Shown piece after piece: positions 9,214-19,200 of a stretch of 44,916 nucleotides of DNA (position 1 is the stretch's first letter; every line of letters starts with the position of its first letter). Location of the stretch: the NCBI GenBank assembly GCA_964586145.1, contig CAZPHH010000036.1, positions 1 through 44,916 of the forward strand, in the 5' to 3' direction. The stretch comes from JAFGJQ01 sp964586145. Lineage in GTDB: Bacteria; Planctomycetota; Phycisphaerae; UBA1845. Made by a program: the position numbers and the translations under genes. Below the pieces are notes generated by a model, which saw nothing but the letters and a program-made list of their open reading frames with translations, was not told the DNA's origin and did no database searches.

Positions 9214-9253
9214 GCAGGCACGCAGGCACGAAGGCACGGAGGCACGAAGGGAC
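9214..9253. repeat. Tandem 8-bp repeat (GCAGGCAC/GAAGGCAC), five units
   Basis: Five consecutive 8-nt units start 8 nt after the rpoD stop: GCAGGCAC, GCAGGCAC, GAAGGCAC, GGAGGCAC, GAAGGGA. The register is exact. It looks like a simple-sequence expansion in non-coding DNA. Confidence 0.9.
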
Positions 9254-9255
9254 GA

Positions 9256-9300
9256 TGCGGGCGTCGCCCGCAAAGACGAAGCAGGGTCCGCCGTGCGGAC
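9256..9300. repeat. Pair of short REP-like palindromes
   Basis: TGCGGGC-GTC-GCCCGCA (9256-9272) and GTCCG-CCGTG-CGGAC (9286-9300) are perfect inverted repeats with 3-nt and 5-nt spacers. They lie in the 360-bp gap after rpoD, where I see no credible gene. Confidence 0.6.
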
Positions 9301-9310
9301 TACTTCTTCT

Positions 9311-9337
9311 CGAGGACCGCACGATCGGCGGTCCTCG
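9311..9337 (+). terminator. Hairpin, possible terminator of dnaG-rpoD
   Basis: A perfect 10-bp stem CGAGGACCGC/GCGGTCCTCG encloses a 7-nt loop (ACGATCG), 105 nt after the rpoD stop. There is no U-tract, so it could equally be a third REP-like hairpin of this gap. Confidence 0.4.
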
Positions 9338-9566
9338 TCCCAGCCCAAACCATAGCACTTCCGACACGGTCCTCGCCGGGGCTGACCCCTGCGCCCGACC
9401 CCGAGGCGTCGATGAGGTTTGCTGCGGGCGCAGCCCGTGAATCAGAGACCCTCCCCTCTCACTTGCCGCCCTGAAGGGGAGGAGGATGGCGGATTGTGAA
9501 GTCCGGCATTACCATTGCCCCCGAACTCGCATCAAAGGACTACGACAGTGACAGGGGGAGCCCGGC

Positions 9567-10190
9567 ATGGCACGACCGGACAACGCCGACAGACCCACGC
9601 TGGACGACGTGTACGCGAGAAAGTGCATCCGCGCCCTGCTCGTTTCGCTCTTGGTCCTCGGCGTGTGCTGGTGGGCTTTCATCTGGTGCGTCGATAACGA
9701 TTTCCTCGCCCTCGAACGGTGGGCCCGTGCCATCGGCGAAGAAGGGTTCGCCGGCATTGTCCCGTGGGTAATCGGCGTGCTGCTGGTGTTCCCGATGGCT
9801 GTTGGGTTCGCAGCGGTCCTGCACTGCCGCTCCAACTGGACTCGGACACGATGGTGGGGTTCCGGCGCGGCTGTCGCCGCTGGGCTGCTCGCGGGCTCAA
9901 CGCTGCTCCGGACCTGGAGGGGAGCGCTCGTCCTGGTTGACCCCGCCGGGTCCCAGCGTTCTCTGCTTCCACCCGGTATGCTCAGGAATTGCACGGCCGC
10001 ACTCGTGTTGCTGTCGTCATTCTTCTTTGCAGGCGGATACTGGAAGGCAGATCGCTTGTGGAGACGGCAGAGGGACAACCAGTGCCTCGCGTGCGGCTAC
10101 GATCTGCGCGGCTCCCCGGGGGGCCGATGCCCCGAATGTGGTAGCTGTCGGCCCCTGACTGAGACCGATCGCGGCCCCGGACGAGAGTGA
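9567..10190 (+). CDS. Four-helix membrane protein with C-terminal zinc ribbon (CxxCGYDLRG type)
   Basis: This is a 207-aa protein with no recognised enzyme domain. Four hydrophobic segments are visible: ALLVSLLVLGVCWWAFIW, IVPWVIGVLLVFPMAVGFAA, AAVAAGLLAGSTLL and AALVLLSSFFFAGGYW. The C-terminus holds a four-cysteine ribbon, CLACGYDLRG then CPECG. This ribbon at the end of small membrane proteins is a recurrent planctomycete feature; its function is unknown and cytosolic metal binding is inferred. ATG at 9567 is preceded by AGGGGGAG at good spacing. The gene stands alone between repeat-rich gaps. Confidence 0.8.
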   Translation: MARPDNADRPTLDDVYARKCIRALLVSLLVLGVCWWAFIWCVDNDFLALERWARAIGEEGFAGIVPWVIGVLLVFPMAVGFAAVLHCRSNWTRTRWWGSGAAVAAGLLAGSTLLRTWRGALVLVDPAGSQRSLLPPGMLRNCTAALVLLSSFFFAGGYWKADRLWRRQRDNQCLACGYDLRGSPGGRCPECGSCRPLTETDRGPGRE

Positions 10191-10506
10191 GGAGAGTGCG
10201 AGAGCAAGGTCAACGCCGAGCGGGGACCGGTCCCGTCCCCACCGGGGCACGGGTGTTTGGATCAACGATGGCTGCGGCCGAATTCGGTGCATCGATGGGA
10301 CACACCTCCCCGAACGAGATGCATCAGCCGCCGAGGGAGGCCAAAGAGGACATCTGATTCTAAGCGAAAGCGGGAGGCTGGCGACGATCGGGAGCAGGAA
10401 TTCTGCCTGGTGCTTCGTTCCGTGAACGTGCGAACTCATCCCACGGCAAAGGGAAGACCGCCTGGAATCGCAGCAGGCAGGGATGGCCTTGCAGGCAGAG
10501 GCAGAG
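10191..10506. other. Gene-poor spacer
   Basis: No credible coding sequence, RNA or promoter is visible here. Open frames lack ribosome sites and have composition typical of GC-rich non-coding sequence. It runs into the hairpin and tandem repeats that start at 10507. Confidence 0.6.
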
Positions 10507-10524
10507 ACCGGCTGGAAAGCCGGT
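10507..10524. repeat. REP-like hairpin ACCGGCT/AGCCGGT
   Basis: A perfect 7-bp inverted repeat encloses a GGAA loop. It is directly joined at its 3' side to a tandem array whose units begin with the same GCCGGTCCCAC. Confidence 0.75.
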
Positions 10525-10629
10525 CCCACAGATACGCGCCGGTCCCACACAAGGGCGCCGGTCCCACAATACGTGCCGGTCCCACCGATACGCGCCGGTT
10601 CCGCAAATGTGCGCCGGTCCCATAGCGGA
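10519..10629. repeat. Degenerate 18-19-bp tandem repeat, six units
   Basis: Units start at 10519, 10538, 10557, 10575, 10594 and 10613. Each begins GCCGGTCCCAC or a close variant (GCCGGTTCCGC in unit five) and ends in a more variable AGATACGC-like tail. The first unit overlaps the right arm of the hairpin at 10507-10524, as if the array grew from it. It lies downstream of both flanking genes, which converge on this gap. Confidence 0.85.
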
Positions 10630-10751
10630 GGCCGGCCGCACAGCCGCGGGCTGAACGGCTGCCGGGCCAAAGGGGGCGGCGTCACGCGGCGGGGATGAGC
10701 CGCCACGTGACGCCGCTCTGTTACCGCCGACAACCCTTGCGGAGCGCCGTT

Positions 10752-13700
10752 CTAGAACAGCAACTGGAACTCCGCGAAGTCGTACAGGTCGACGTGGTTG
10801 TCGTTATTGACGTCGGCCACCGAACAGCCGCACCCGTAGGTGTCCTCCGGACCGGTGAAGCACGCCTCGAAGCCCGGATAGTCGTCCAGGTCCACGTCAC
10901 CGTCACCGTCGGTGTCACCCTTGTCCGCGATCGGCTCGAGACAGAGAGGCACCTCGCAGGTGTTCCCCGCACCGTCCGTCACACGAACCGTGCCGTCGCC
11001 CGCCGTCAGCGGGTTCGTGAGGGAAACCGAGTACCGCACGATGGCATCCCCCGCCGCGGCGCTCGGATCCACCACCAGGGTCAGATTGCTTGCCCCCGCC
11101 AGCAACTCGACCAGGGCGATGCCCGAGTCGTGAGCCAGCGGCTCGGCCGCCCGCCCGTCGTATCGCGGCGGGAACGTGTCGGTGGTGATCAGCAGCGACC
11201 AGGAGTCAAACGTGCCGACGTAGTTCACGTAATCATCCACCACCTTCAGCGTGTAGGTCCCGGCGGCCGAATAGCCGTCCAGCGTGGACAGCAGGCCGTC
11301 TTCCGGCTGCCACGAGCCGGTGAACGGCGCCGCGGACGCGAGGTTGGAGATCACCTCTGCGGCCTCATCGTCCAGCGTGACATCGATGAAGTCGTTGCCC
11401 GTGCTGCCGCGGTCCGTGAACAGACCGATGAGCACCGGGGCGATCAGCGTCATGTCGATGTCCGTCGCGTTGGGATGCGTAATGTTGAAGGTGATGTCCA
11501 CGTCCGTGATGATGTCGGTGTCCGTCACCGCGATGTCCGAGGTCACCCCGGCAAGGTTGTTGTCCGGAATGGCCACGGGAAGGTCGGTGCTGAAGTACCG
11601 CTTGGTCGTGTTGATGGCGCCCGTGCAGACCGGGCCGTTCGCGTCGATTTCCACCAGCACGTACGCCCGCAGGCCGCACCCGTCGGTCACCTTGACATAC
11701 CCCCGCCCGTTCAACGCCGCGTTCACCAGCCCCACCGCGAAGTTGGCGCTGGCCGCCGGCAGGCTGTCGACGGACGTGATCTGCAGGTTGTCCGACCACG
11801 GGCCCAGCTCAATGGCAGCGACACCCGTATCGCCTGCCTGCGCGTCCGTGGCCGTTCCTTCGAATTCCATGGTGGCCGGGTTCACGCTTCCGGTCACGAT
11901 GGGCAGGTTGTCATCGCCGGAGGCGGCGGCGAGGCTGATGGGGACCGTTGTGACGTTGGACGCCCCGTCGATGATCTCCAGGGTGCCGCTGCCTGGCTGC
12001 GAGGGGTCGACCAGCTCGACGCGATACTCGACGACCTCGTCGCCCGGCGTGAAGGAGGCCACCACGGCCAGGTTGGAGGCGCCGGCCGCGAGCTGAATCG
12101 TCGCGATGCCGGCCCCCGGGGCCAGGTCGAGGGCGCGGCCGACGTATCGCTCCGGTCCGCACGGATTCTTAAGCGTCAACGCCCAGCGGCGGAAACTGGC
12201 CCGCTGCGTGCTGCCCGCGAAATCGCGGCGGTCGATGACCTGCAGGTCCCAATCGCCGAACGCATCATCACCGGCCAGCCGGAAGAGCATATTGTCTCGG
12301 TTGTCCTTCGTGATGCCGTCGCCGAAGAATTCGCCGCGCCCGTCGGGCTGCCGCAGGCCGAGTGTGGCCAGGGTCCCCAGCGCCGGTTCGAGGTGAAGAT
12401 CGGCGGATTCCGGCGCGTCGTCATCCAGGGTGATGTCGAAGCTGGCCTTGGTGTTGCCCACGGACGCTCGCTCGTCCATGCCGGTGCGGTTGATCAGCAC
12501 CGCGGTCTCGCCGTTGTGCATGAGCCGGGCGGCGATGCGGCCCTGGTCCTGCGCATCGATCATGAGGTCCACCTCCACTTCGCCGACCCGGAACGAGTCG
12601 GACACGTTGATGGTGGATATCACGCCGACGGGATCATTGGACACGATGACCCCCTGGACCTCCTCCCGGAAAGTGAGGTCGGTGGTGGTCGATCCGCTGC
12701 TGTCCGGCCCCGCCGCGTCGACGTAGCCGTTGAGCGAAATGACGCTCTGGCACGTGTTCTGCTGCTGGTCGGTCGCGGTGACGAGGGCCGTCCCGTTCTG
12801 CGACGGATCGATCAGGGTGACCGTGTAGCTGACCGAGAGGTCGCCCGGAGCGAACCCCGGCGGCAGGATGAGCTGCACGTTGGTCCCGCTGGTCAGCACG
12901 ACGGACGTGATGCCGTCGTCGTCCGTAACGGTGCCGTCGAAGCGCTGGGGGCCATCAAAGCCGGCGTCGATATCCAGCGACCAGCGCACCAGGGTGGCAC
13001 CGAAGCTGTCACTCGATGAATCGTCGGCGACGTTAAGCCTCCAGGTGCCCTGGGCCTGCTCCCCGTTGAGTTTGACCAGGCCGATGGGGTCTTCGGGCTT
13101 CCAGGTGCCGGTGTACGGCGCCGCCGAGGAGAGAATCGGCATGATCGTCGCGGCGTCGTCATCGAACGTGGCGTCCGTGACGTCGAACGCCGAGCTGCTG
13201 CCCCGGTTGGTGAACAGCTCCACGCTGGTGCCGGTAGGGCTGATGAGGTAGACGTCCAAGTCGTTCGGGTCCACGGCATCGATGGTGAGCGTCACGTTCA
13301 CGTCCGTGATGATGCCCGCGTCCGACACCACGATGGTCCCGTCGATGCCGGCCGGCGTGTTGTCCGGCACGTGGATCGGACCGTGCAGACTGAACGGCGA
13401 GCGGTTCGACAGGGTCGTGCCGGCGCAGATGGGGGCGCTCACGTCGATCTTCACGAACTGGCAGAGCGTGTTGCCCTGGCAGTCGGTGATCAGCAGCTTG
13501 CCCTCGCCGTTGGCGGCCGGGTTGATCGTCTCGAGGTCAAACGTGACCGTGGGATCCCCAGGGCTGAAGCTGAGGTTGGTGATCTGCAGGTTGGTGTCGT
13601 AGTAGAGCGACACGTCACAGATGCCGCTGTCGCCGGCCTGGTTGTCCGTGGCCGTCACGGCGATGACATCATTCACGTAGTCCGGCGTCAGCGTGGCCTG

Positions 13701-15581
13701 CGGGTCCAGTTCATCCGTCAGGGCCGGCGCCGCGTCGTTCAGGAAGATGGCCAACTCGTACGTCTTGGTCGGGCCGTACTGCGTAGAGCTCTGCTGCTCC
13801 ACGCTGACGTAGTGCGTGCCCGTCACGCGAGCGACGAAGAACGCGCCCTGGGCGGGATAGTCCGGACCGTTCTGGATGGAGTTGGTGTCACGGATCTCGT
13901 CGAAAATCAGGTCGCCGTCCGGGTCGTACACCTTCACCGAGGCCGCAAACGCGTTGGCGTCGGAGCTCGGGGCGACGAACCCGTCGGCGTCACGCTCCGG
14001 GTCCCCGTCCAGGGCGATGAAGATGCGGTCTCCCGCGGTCGCATCGAACGCGTAGAAGTCCTTGTCACCATCCGTGAGGATGGTGCCGGCGTAGTAGAGC
14101 TTGCCGCTACGGTCCGCCGAGTCGATCGAGTCGTTCGGCTCGCACTCCGGCGCCGCCGGGCGCGAAGCCGGCTGCACGCCCACGTGCAGTAGGTAGCGGT
14201 GTACCACGTCTCGCGTCGTTCCGGCGCGGGCCACCCGTAGGTAATGCGTGCCGTCGGCCGTCATGCGCGAGCCGGCCAGGACCGGCGACGACGTGGCGTA
14301 AATGTACTCCAGGTCGTCGTAGAGGTCTCCCGCGCCGAGCCCGTGCCCGTCCTCCTTGTCAAATTCGATCAGCGTGGTGCCGTCGACGGCATAGAACCAC
14401 ATGTCCACGTCGATCGTGGTGTTTGAGGACCCGCCGTTGTTGGCCCACGCGTAGATGCGGTCGCCCTCCAGGCCCGTGATCGCGTAGTAGTCCTCATCCT
14501 CGGGGCCCTGCAATTGCCCGCCGTTGAGCGGCGTGGTGATCGGGGTGGCCGTCGCGGGCGTATCGTTCGGCTCAATCTCGCTGATCTCGTATCCGTACGC
14601 CGTATCCACGATCAGCGCGTACGTGCCCGTGACGCTGGCGCCGTTGTTCTCGTCCACCACGACCCAGTAGTCCTTGCCCGCCTCGAGCGTGACCACGACG
14701 AGGTCATGCTTGCCGCCGCCGGAGCCCGCGTTGTACGACGCCCCCAGGCAGCCGTCTCCTGGGAAGGGGCAGGAGTCGTCGATGTAGAGCACGCCGCTGA
14801 AGCCTTCGGACACCAGCTCAAACGCGTAGTCCCCGTCGGCCGGCGGACTGAAGAGGAAGACATGGTCGATGCCGGTGGCGGTGGTGGCCCGGGCCGTCGC
14901 ACAGCGTCCCGACGTCTGGTCGATGAACGTGAAATCGTTCAGCGCCCCGTCGATGTTGTTCAGCACCGCGTACGGCAGCGACCCGGACGGCATGATCTCA
15001 ATCGAGGCGCAGTCGTCCGGAATGACAGGAGACAACGTGTCGACGATCAGGGTGAAGGAGACGTTGTCGCGGGTCTCCAGGTTGTTGTCGACTCCGATGT
15101 GGTACGTTATGCCTGCGGTGAGTTCCACGTCGATATGAACCGGCCGCGCCGAGCCGGGCGCCCTGCGACCGCCCATATACACCGGCGTAGTGTCGAAGTC
15201 GGTGCCAACGTAGACACTCATCCGCCGCTCGCTGCTGCGGAGCGGGGCCCTCTGCCAGGGCAGAAGCTGGATGCGGTAGGTGTCCGTCACCGTCGGCGTA
15301 AAGCTGTAGTACACGTCCGGACCGTCTGTGTAGCCCGCCGTGATGTCCGGCAACTCCGGCGCACACGGCTGCAGGTGGTCCACCGCCCCTTCCAGGGTGC
15401 CGAAGATGACGATCGGGACCGCCGGTCCGATCACCTCGGCCCCGGCGGGCGCGTCGTTGGCCGGGACCGGCGGGGCTGCCATCGCGGCCAGGGGGATAAC
15501 CCCAAGCAGCACCAGGGCGGCCACGCCCCCGGTACGTCTGTTGCAGAGCGTGCCGGGCACGCCTCTTTCCGTTTCTCGCAT
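10752..15581 (-). CDS. Secreted 1609-aa multidomain protein: four PPC-like domains, three P domains, internal repeats, dockerin-like end
   Basis: The signal peptide core is VAALVLLGVIPLAAMAA. Four bacterial pre-peptidase C-terminal (PPC)-like beta domains follow at roughly residues 38-640 (for example EPNDTPATATPI and ECEPNDSIDSAD). Five copies of a repeat of about 85-100 aa (F.G...D...GI..V.L..G..NL, then PGD..V.Y.V.L.DP) then alternate with three proprotein-convertase P domains. P domains one and three share DNxxAG, IITDV and LxSAAPxTGxWxPED, and P domain two is more divergent. The C-terminus has paired calcium-loop repeats, DTDGDGDVDLDDY and DVNNDNHVDLYDF, resembling dockerin. No protease domain is present. 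ATG at 15581 has GGAGG 8 nt upstream. It diverges from the subtilase gene. It is probably an extracellular accessory or scaffold protein. Confidence 0.85.
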   Translation of the reverse strand: MRETERGVPGTLCNRRTGGVAALVLLGVIPLAAMAAPPVPANDAPAGAEVIGPAVPIVIFGTLEGAVDHLQPCAPELPDITAGYTDGPDVYYSFTPTVTDTYRIQLLPWQRAPLRSSERRMSVYVGTDFDTTPVYMGGRRAPGSARPVHIDVELTAGITYHIGVDNNLETRDNVSFTLIVDTLSPVIPDDCASIEIMPSGSLPYAVLNNIDGALNDFTFIDQTSGRCATARATTATGIDHVFLFSPPADGDYAFELVSEGFSGVLYIDDSCPFPGDGCLGASYNAGSGGGKHDLVVVTLEAGKDYWVVVDENNGASVTGTYALIVDTAYGYEISEIEPNDTPATATPITTPLNGGQLQGPEDEDYYAITGLEGDRIYAWANNGGSSNTTIDVDMWFYAVDGTTLIEFDKEDGHGLGAGDLYDDLEYIYATSSPVLAGSRMTADGTHYLRVARAGTTRDVVHRYLLHVGVQPASRPAAPECEPNDSIDSADRSGKLYYAGTILTDGDKDFYAFDATAGDRIFIALDGDPERDADGFVAPSSDANAFAASVKVYDPDGDLIFDEIRDTNSIQNGPDYPAQGAFFVARVTGTHYVSVEQQSSTQYGPTKTYELAIFLNDAAPALTDELDPQATLTPDYVNDVIAVTATDNQAGDSGICDVSLYYDTNLQITNLSFSPGDPTVTFDLETINPAANGEGKLLITDCQGNTLCQFVKIDVSAPICAGTTLSNRSPFSLHGPIHVPDNTPAGIDGTIVVSDAGIITDVNVTLTIDAVDPNDLDVYLISPTGTSVELFTNRGSSSAFDVTDATFDDDAATIMPILSSAAPYTGTWKPEDPIGLVKLNGEQAQGTWRLNVADDSSSDSFGATLVRWSLDIDAGFDGPQRFDGTVTDDDGITSVVLTSGTNVQLILPPGFAPGDLSVSYTVTLIDPSQNGTALVTATDQQQNTCQSVISLNGYVDAAGPDSSGSTTTDLTFREEVQGVIVSNDPVGVISTINVSDSFRVGEVEVDLMIDAQDQGRIAARLMHNGETAVLINRTGMDERASVGNTKASFDITLDDDAPESADLHLEPALGTLATLGLRQPDGRGEFFGDGITKDNRDNMLFRLAGDDAFGDWDLQVIDRRDFAGSTQRASFRRWALTLKNPCGPERYVGRALDLAPGAGIATIQLAAGASNLAVVASFTPGDEVVEYRVELVDPSQPGSGTLEIIDGASNVTTVPISLAAASGDDNLPIVTGSVNPATMEFEGTATDAQAGDTGVAAIELGPWSDNLQITSVDSLPAASANFAVGLVNAALNGRGYVKVTDGCGLRAYVLVEIDANGPVCTGAINTTKRYFSTDLPVAIPDNNLAGVTSDIAVTDTDIITDVDITFNITHPNATDIDMTLIAPVLIGLFTDRGSTGNDFIDVTLDDEAAEVISNLASAAPFTGSWQPEDGLLSTLDGYSAAGTYTLKVVDDYVNYVGTFDSWSLLITTDTFPPRYDGRAAEPLAHDSGIALVELLAGASNLTLVVDPSAAAGDAIVRYSVSLTNPLTAGDGTVRVTDGAGNTCEVPLCLEPIADKGDTDGDGDVDLDDYPGFEACFTGPEDTYGCGCSVADVNNDNHVDLYDFAEFQLLF

Positions 15582-15871
15582 CGCATGGTCCTCCATAAAC
15601 TGGAACAGGAAATCGGTAACTCGCCATATGACGTCACGCGCAACTGCCGCGCGCACGCACGACACCCGCGCGACTTGCCGCGCTCCGCACGTTCATCCGG
15701 ACAGGGCTGTGCCATCCGGTCGATGACGCATACGATCTGGAACCTGGGATGGGTTCCCCGCACCCGACCTACACCGGGCACGAGATGCCAGTCCGCCACT
15801 GAACCACTGGTCAAAGCTCGGAGGAGTGATAGACAGACCCTCTGCAGGCTTCCAACGTCCTCCAGTCTAGT

Positions 15872-15900
15872 AGTAGACCGAATGACGGGAATAAGGTCAA
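15872..15900 (-). promoter_or_regulatory. Sigma70-type promoter for the PPC/P-domain gene
   Basis: On the minus strand TTGACC (15900-15895), a 17-nt spacer and TCTACT (15877-15872) form a plausible promoter. It implies a leader of about 285 nt. Confidence 0.5.
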
Positions 15901-15997
15901 CCCCTTGCATCCGTTGTTTGTACAGCCGCTTGACCGGTTTGGCGGGAATCGTTCATTCGATTCTGCACCTGCGGAACGCCAATCCTGATACATCCGG

Positions 15998-16026
15998 TTG
16001 CGTTTGCCTCAGGGTTTGCCTATAGT
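15998..16026 (+). promoter_or_regulatory. Sigma70-type promoter for the subtilase gene
   Basis: TTGCGT (15998-16003), a 17-nt spacer and TATAGT (16021-16026) give a good -10 and a weak -35. The implied leader is about 185 nt. It lies back to back with the minus-strand promoter about 100 bp away. I see nothing else in the 636-bp divergent gap. Confidence 0.45.
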
Positions 16027-16217
16027 GGTATTCCAGCAAGAGCGCGTCAGGTTCCATGATAGCTGAGAGGAGAGAGGCATACTGGCTGTGACGGACTGCC
16101 CGCGTGTGTAGGCCTGCGCCTGTCCCGGGTGTCGCAGCCCCGGCGCATCCGATGCTCCTTCCCCATCCACAGGTTTCGGAGACGAGAACCCGGTTTCCCC
16201 GCATTGGAGTTGACCCT

Positions 16218-19200
16218 GTGTCCTGCAAAACCCATCAGCGATCCGTTCGTACCATTCTTGCTGTAACTGCTTCTTTGATCTGCGTTTCAAGCGCTTCCGC
16301 CAACCCTGGGACGGTCGCGGATCTGTCCCAGATGCCCGCGTACTTCCACGACGTGACAGGTCCGCGTGCGTTCCTCCCGAGCGACGTCGAGTTTGTCGTT
16401 CGCGTCACGCCGCGCCCGGGGCGCTCCGGCGAACGCCCGGACACCCTGCCCGCACGCGTGAGCCCCCTGAGGCTGGCACCCGCGGCTGCCGCTCTGGAGG
16501 GACATCTGGAAAGACGCAATCTCTTCGTCGTGCGCGACGCCCCCAAGGGGGCGATCCAAAACGTCGCCGGCGTGGAGTACGTGCTCCCGCTACTGTACCT
16601 GGAAGACGATGACATCCCGATCTACCCGACAAACCGCGTCGCCGTCCAGTTTCGAGCCGGTGCTGATCCGCAATTGCTCTACCAGTTGGCGCTTACGCAC
16701 GGCTTTGACGTCGAGAAGCGCGAACGGGGGGTGAACCGGTACTGGTTGACCGTGCGTGACGTAAGCCGCACAAATCCTTTGGCGCTGGCGAATTACATCC
16801 ACGAGAACACAGAAATCGCAGAGTATGCGGCGCCCGATTTTGTGCTGCCTAAAGTCGCACTGGAGCCAGACCCGATTCTCGATCCGTACTATGCACTTCA
16901 GTGGCACTTGGATGGCGACGTTCTCAAGGGTGCGGCGGCCGGCAGCGACATTAACGCAGAAGCCGCCTGGGATTCGAATTACGGCGCAACGGCCCTGGGT
17001 TCATCCACGGTGCGGGTGTCGATCCTCGACGAATGCGTTGAAAAATGGCATCCGGATCTGTTCCCCAACTGGGCTGCCGGGCTGGACCTGGACAACGACC
17101 CGCCGGACGACGACCCGAGTCCGGACGGTGGCCAGCGGCACGGGACCGCCTGTGCGGGTGTCGCGGTGGCCGCCGCAAACAGCATCGGCGTCCGTGGCGC
17201 GTGCCCGAGTTGCGGCCTGATCGGCGTGAAGTTCTTCGGGGCCACGGTCGCAGAGATGGCTGAAGGCTTCTACTTCAGCATGGACCCGAACAACGACGGG
17301 GATCACAGCGACGGGGCCGCCGTTCTCAGCAACAGTTGGAGTTTCGCCAGCGGGACGCTGCAGCCTCCGGAGGTTGTCAACGCGATCAACACCGTGGCCA
17401 CCACCGGGCGGAACGGAAAAGGCGTGCTCATTCTGTTTGCCGCGGGCAACAACGATCACACGGTCAACGGCGTGTCGGCCATCGCCCAACTGGCAACCAC
17501 CATGGCGGTCGGCGGGACGAACAGCAACGCCCAGCACACGGAATTCAGCGACGTCGGGCCGGAGATCGGCATCACCACCCCCACGAACGACCGCGGTGAC
17601 GACGGCGTGCGGTTCCCCTGGCTGGACATCGTGACGGTCGATAACACCGGCTCCAGCGGCTACAACGGGCTGCCGGACCTGGACTACACCAACGCCTTCG
17701 GCGGCACGAGCTCGGCCACGCCGCTGGCCGCGGGCATTCTGGCCCTGATCATCTCGCAGGACGAGAGCATGACGGCCGCTCAGGCCCGGGCGATTCTGCA
17801 GCACACGGCGGTCCGGCTGGACGAGCCGTACGGCCGGTTCGACCCGGTGACCGGGCACAGCCACCGCTTCGGGTTCGGACGGGCGGACGCGGGTCAGGCC
17901 ATCGCGGCGGCGGCCGGGGGAATTCGGTGGCCGGACCGGATCAAGACCCTGACGGCCTCGCCCGTGGGCAACAACATCCAACTGGTCTGGACCCGCCCGC
18001 TGGACGATTACGAGTCGACGGTGGTGGTGAAGTCCAATACGCCCATCGACTGGATGCCCGAGGACGGGCAGACGTACTCGGTGGGCCAGGAGGTGGCACC
18101 GGGGGTGATCGTCATCTTCAACGGGCCGGATACCAGCTACACGGACCTCGGCGCGTTGACGGGCGCCTTTTTCTACGCTGCGTATCCGCGCAGCGCGTTG
18201 AATCGCTACGGGTTCGGGGCCAAGGCGCACCGCATTCGCGGCGGGGTGACCGTATTCTACGACAGTTGCGAAGGTGCATCGCCGCCCTGGACTCACGACG
18301 GCCCGGGCGACGAATGGGAGCGTGGCACACCGACCTCGGCGAACGGCATCTTCGGACAGGTGGTCGGGGGCAGCGGCCCGCTGGCGGGCATCCGGGGCGT
18401 CCGCGCCATCAACGGCAACAACTGCTGGGGCACGGACATGCGTTCCACGTACAATCCGAACGCGAACTTCTATCTGCAAACGCCGTTGTTGAATCTCACC
18501 GGTGTTACGGCGCCGGTGTTCCTGGAATACTGGGACTGGTGCCTTCTGGAAACGTACTACGACCGCTGTACGGTCGAAGTGGTCGACGCCGGCAACGCGT
18601 TCCTGGGCTACGTAGACGCCGACACCGGCGGCGATTACGACTGGACACAACGGATCTATGATCTGACGCCCTTCGCCGGTCAGCCGATCAAGATCCGCTT
18701 CCGCCTTCAGTCCGACGGGCTGCTGCAGCGTGACGGGTGGTTCCTGGATGAAATCCGGGTGACGGTGGCCGACAACGTGCCCATCCCGCCGACGGCGGAT
18801 GACCTGTACGCGGAGACCCCGGAAAACCAGCCCGTGAACATCCAGCTCAAGGGGTCAGACCCGAACCCGGGCACCATCCTGCAATACGTGATCGCGTCGC
18901 TGCCGGCTCACGGCGCGTTGACGGACCTGAACGCCGGCACGCCGATCACCACGGTCCCGTACACGCTGGCCGCAAATGGAGCCTTCGTCACGTATGCCCC
19001 GTCGGCGGACTACCAGGGGCCGGACGTCTTTACGTATCACTCGTTTGACGGCGGCCTTCCATCCAACGAAGCCGCGGTCACACTGTCGGTGGGCACGCCG
19101 TTGCTCGTGTACGACTTCCCGCTGGATACGGACCCGGGCTGGCTGCGGGAAGCCTCGTGGCAATACGGCTATCCGCTGGGCCAGGGCGGCGATCCGCCGA

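Noticed and set aside
10519..10629. CRISPR-like array
   Set aside because: Units are only 18-19 nt, degenerate and directly abutting with no spacers of constant length, and no cas genes are present.
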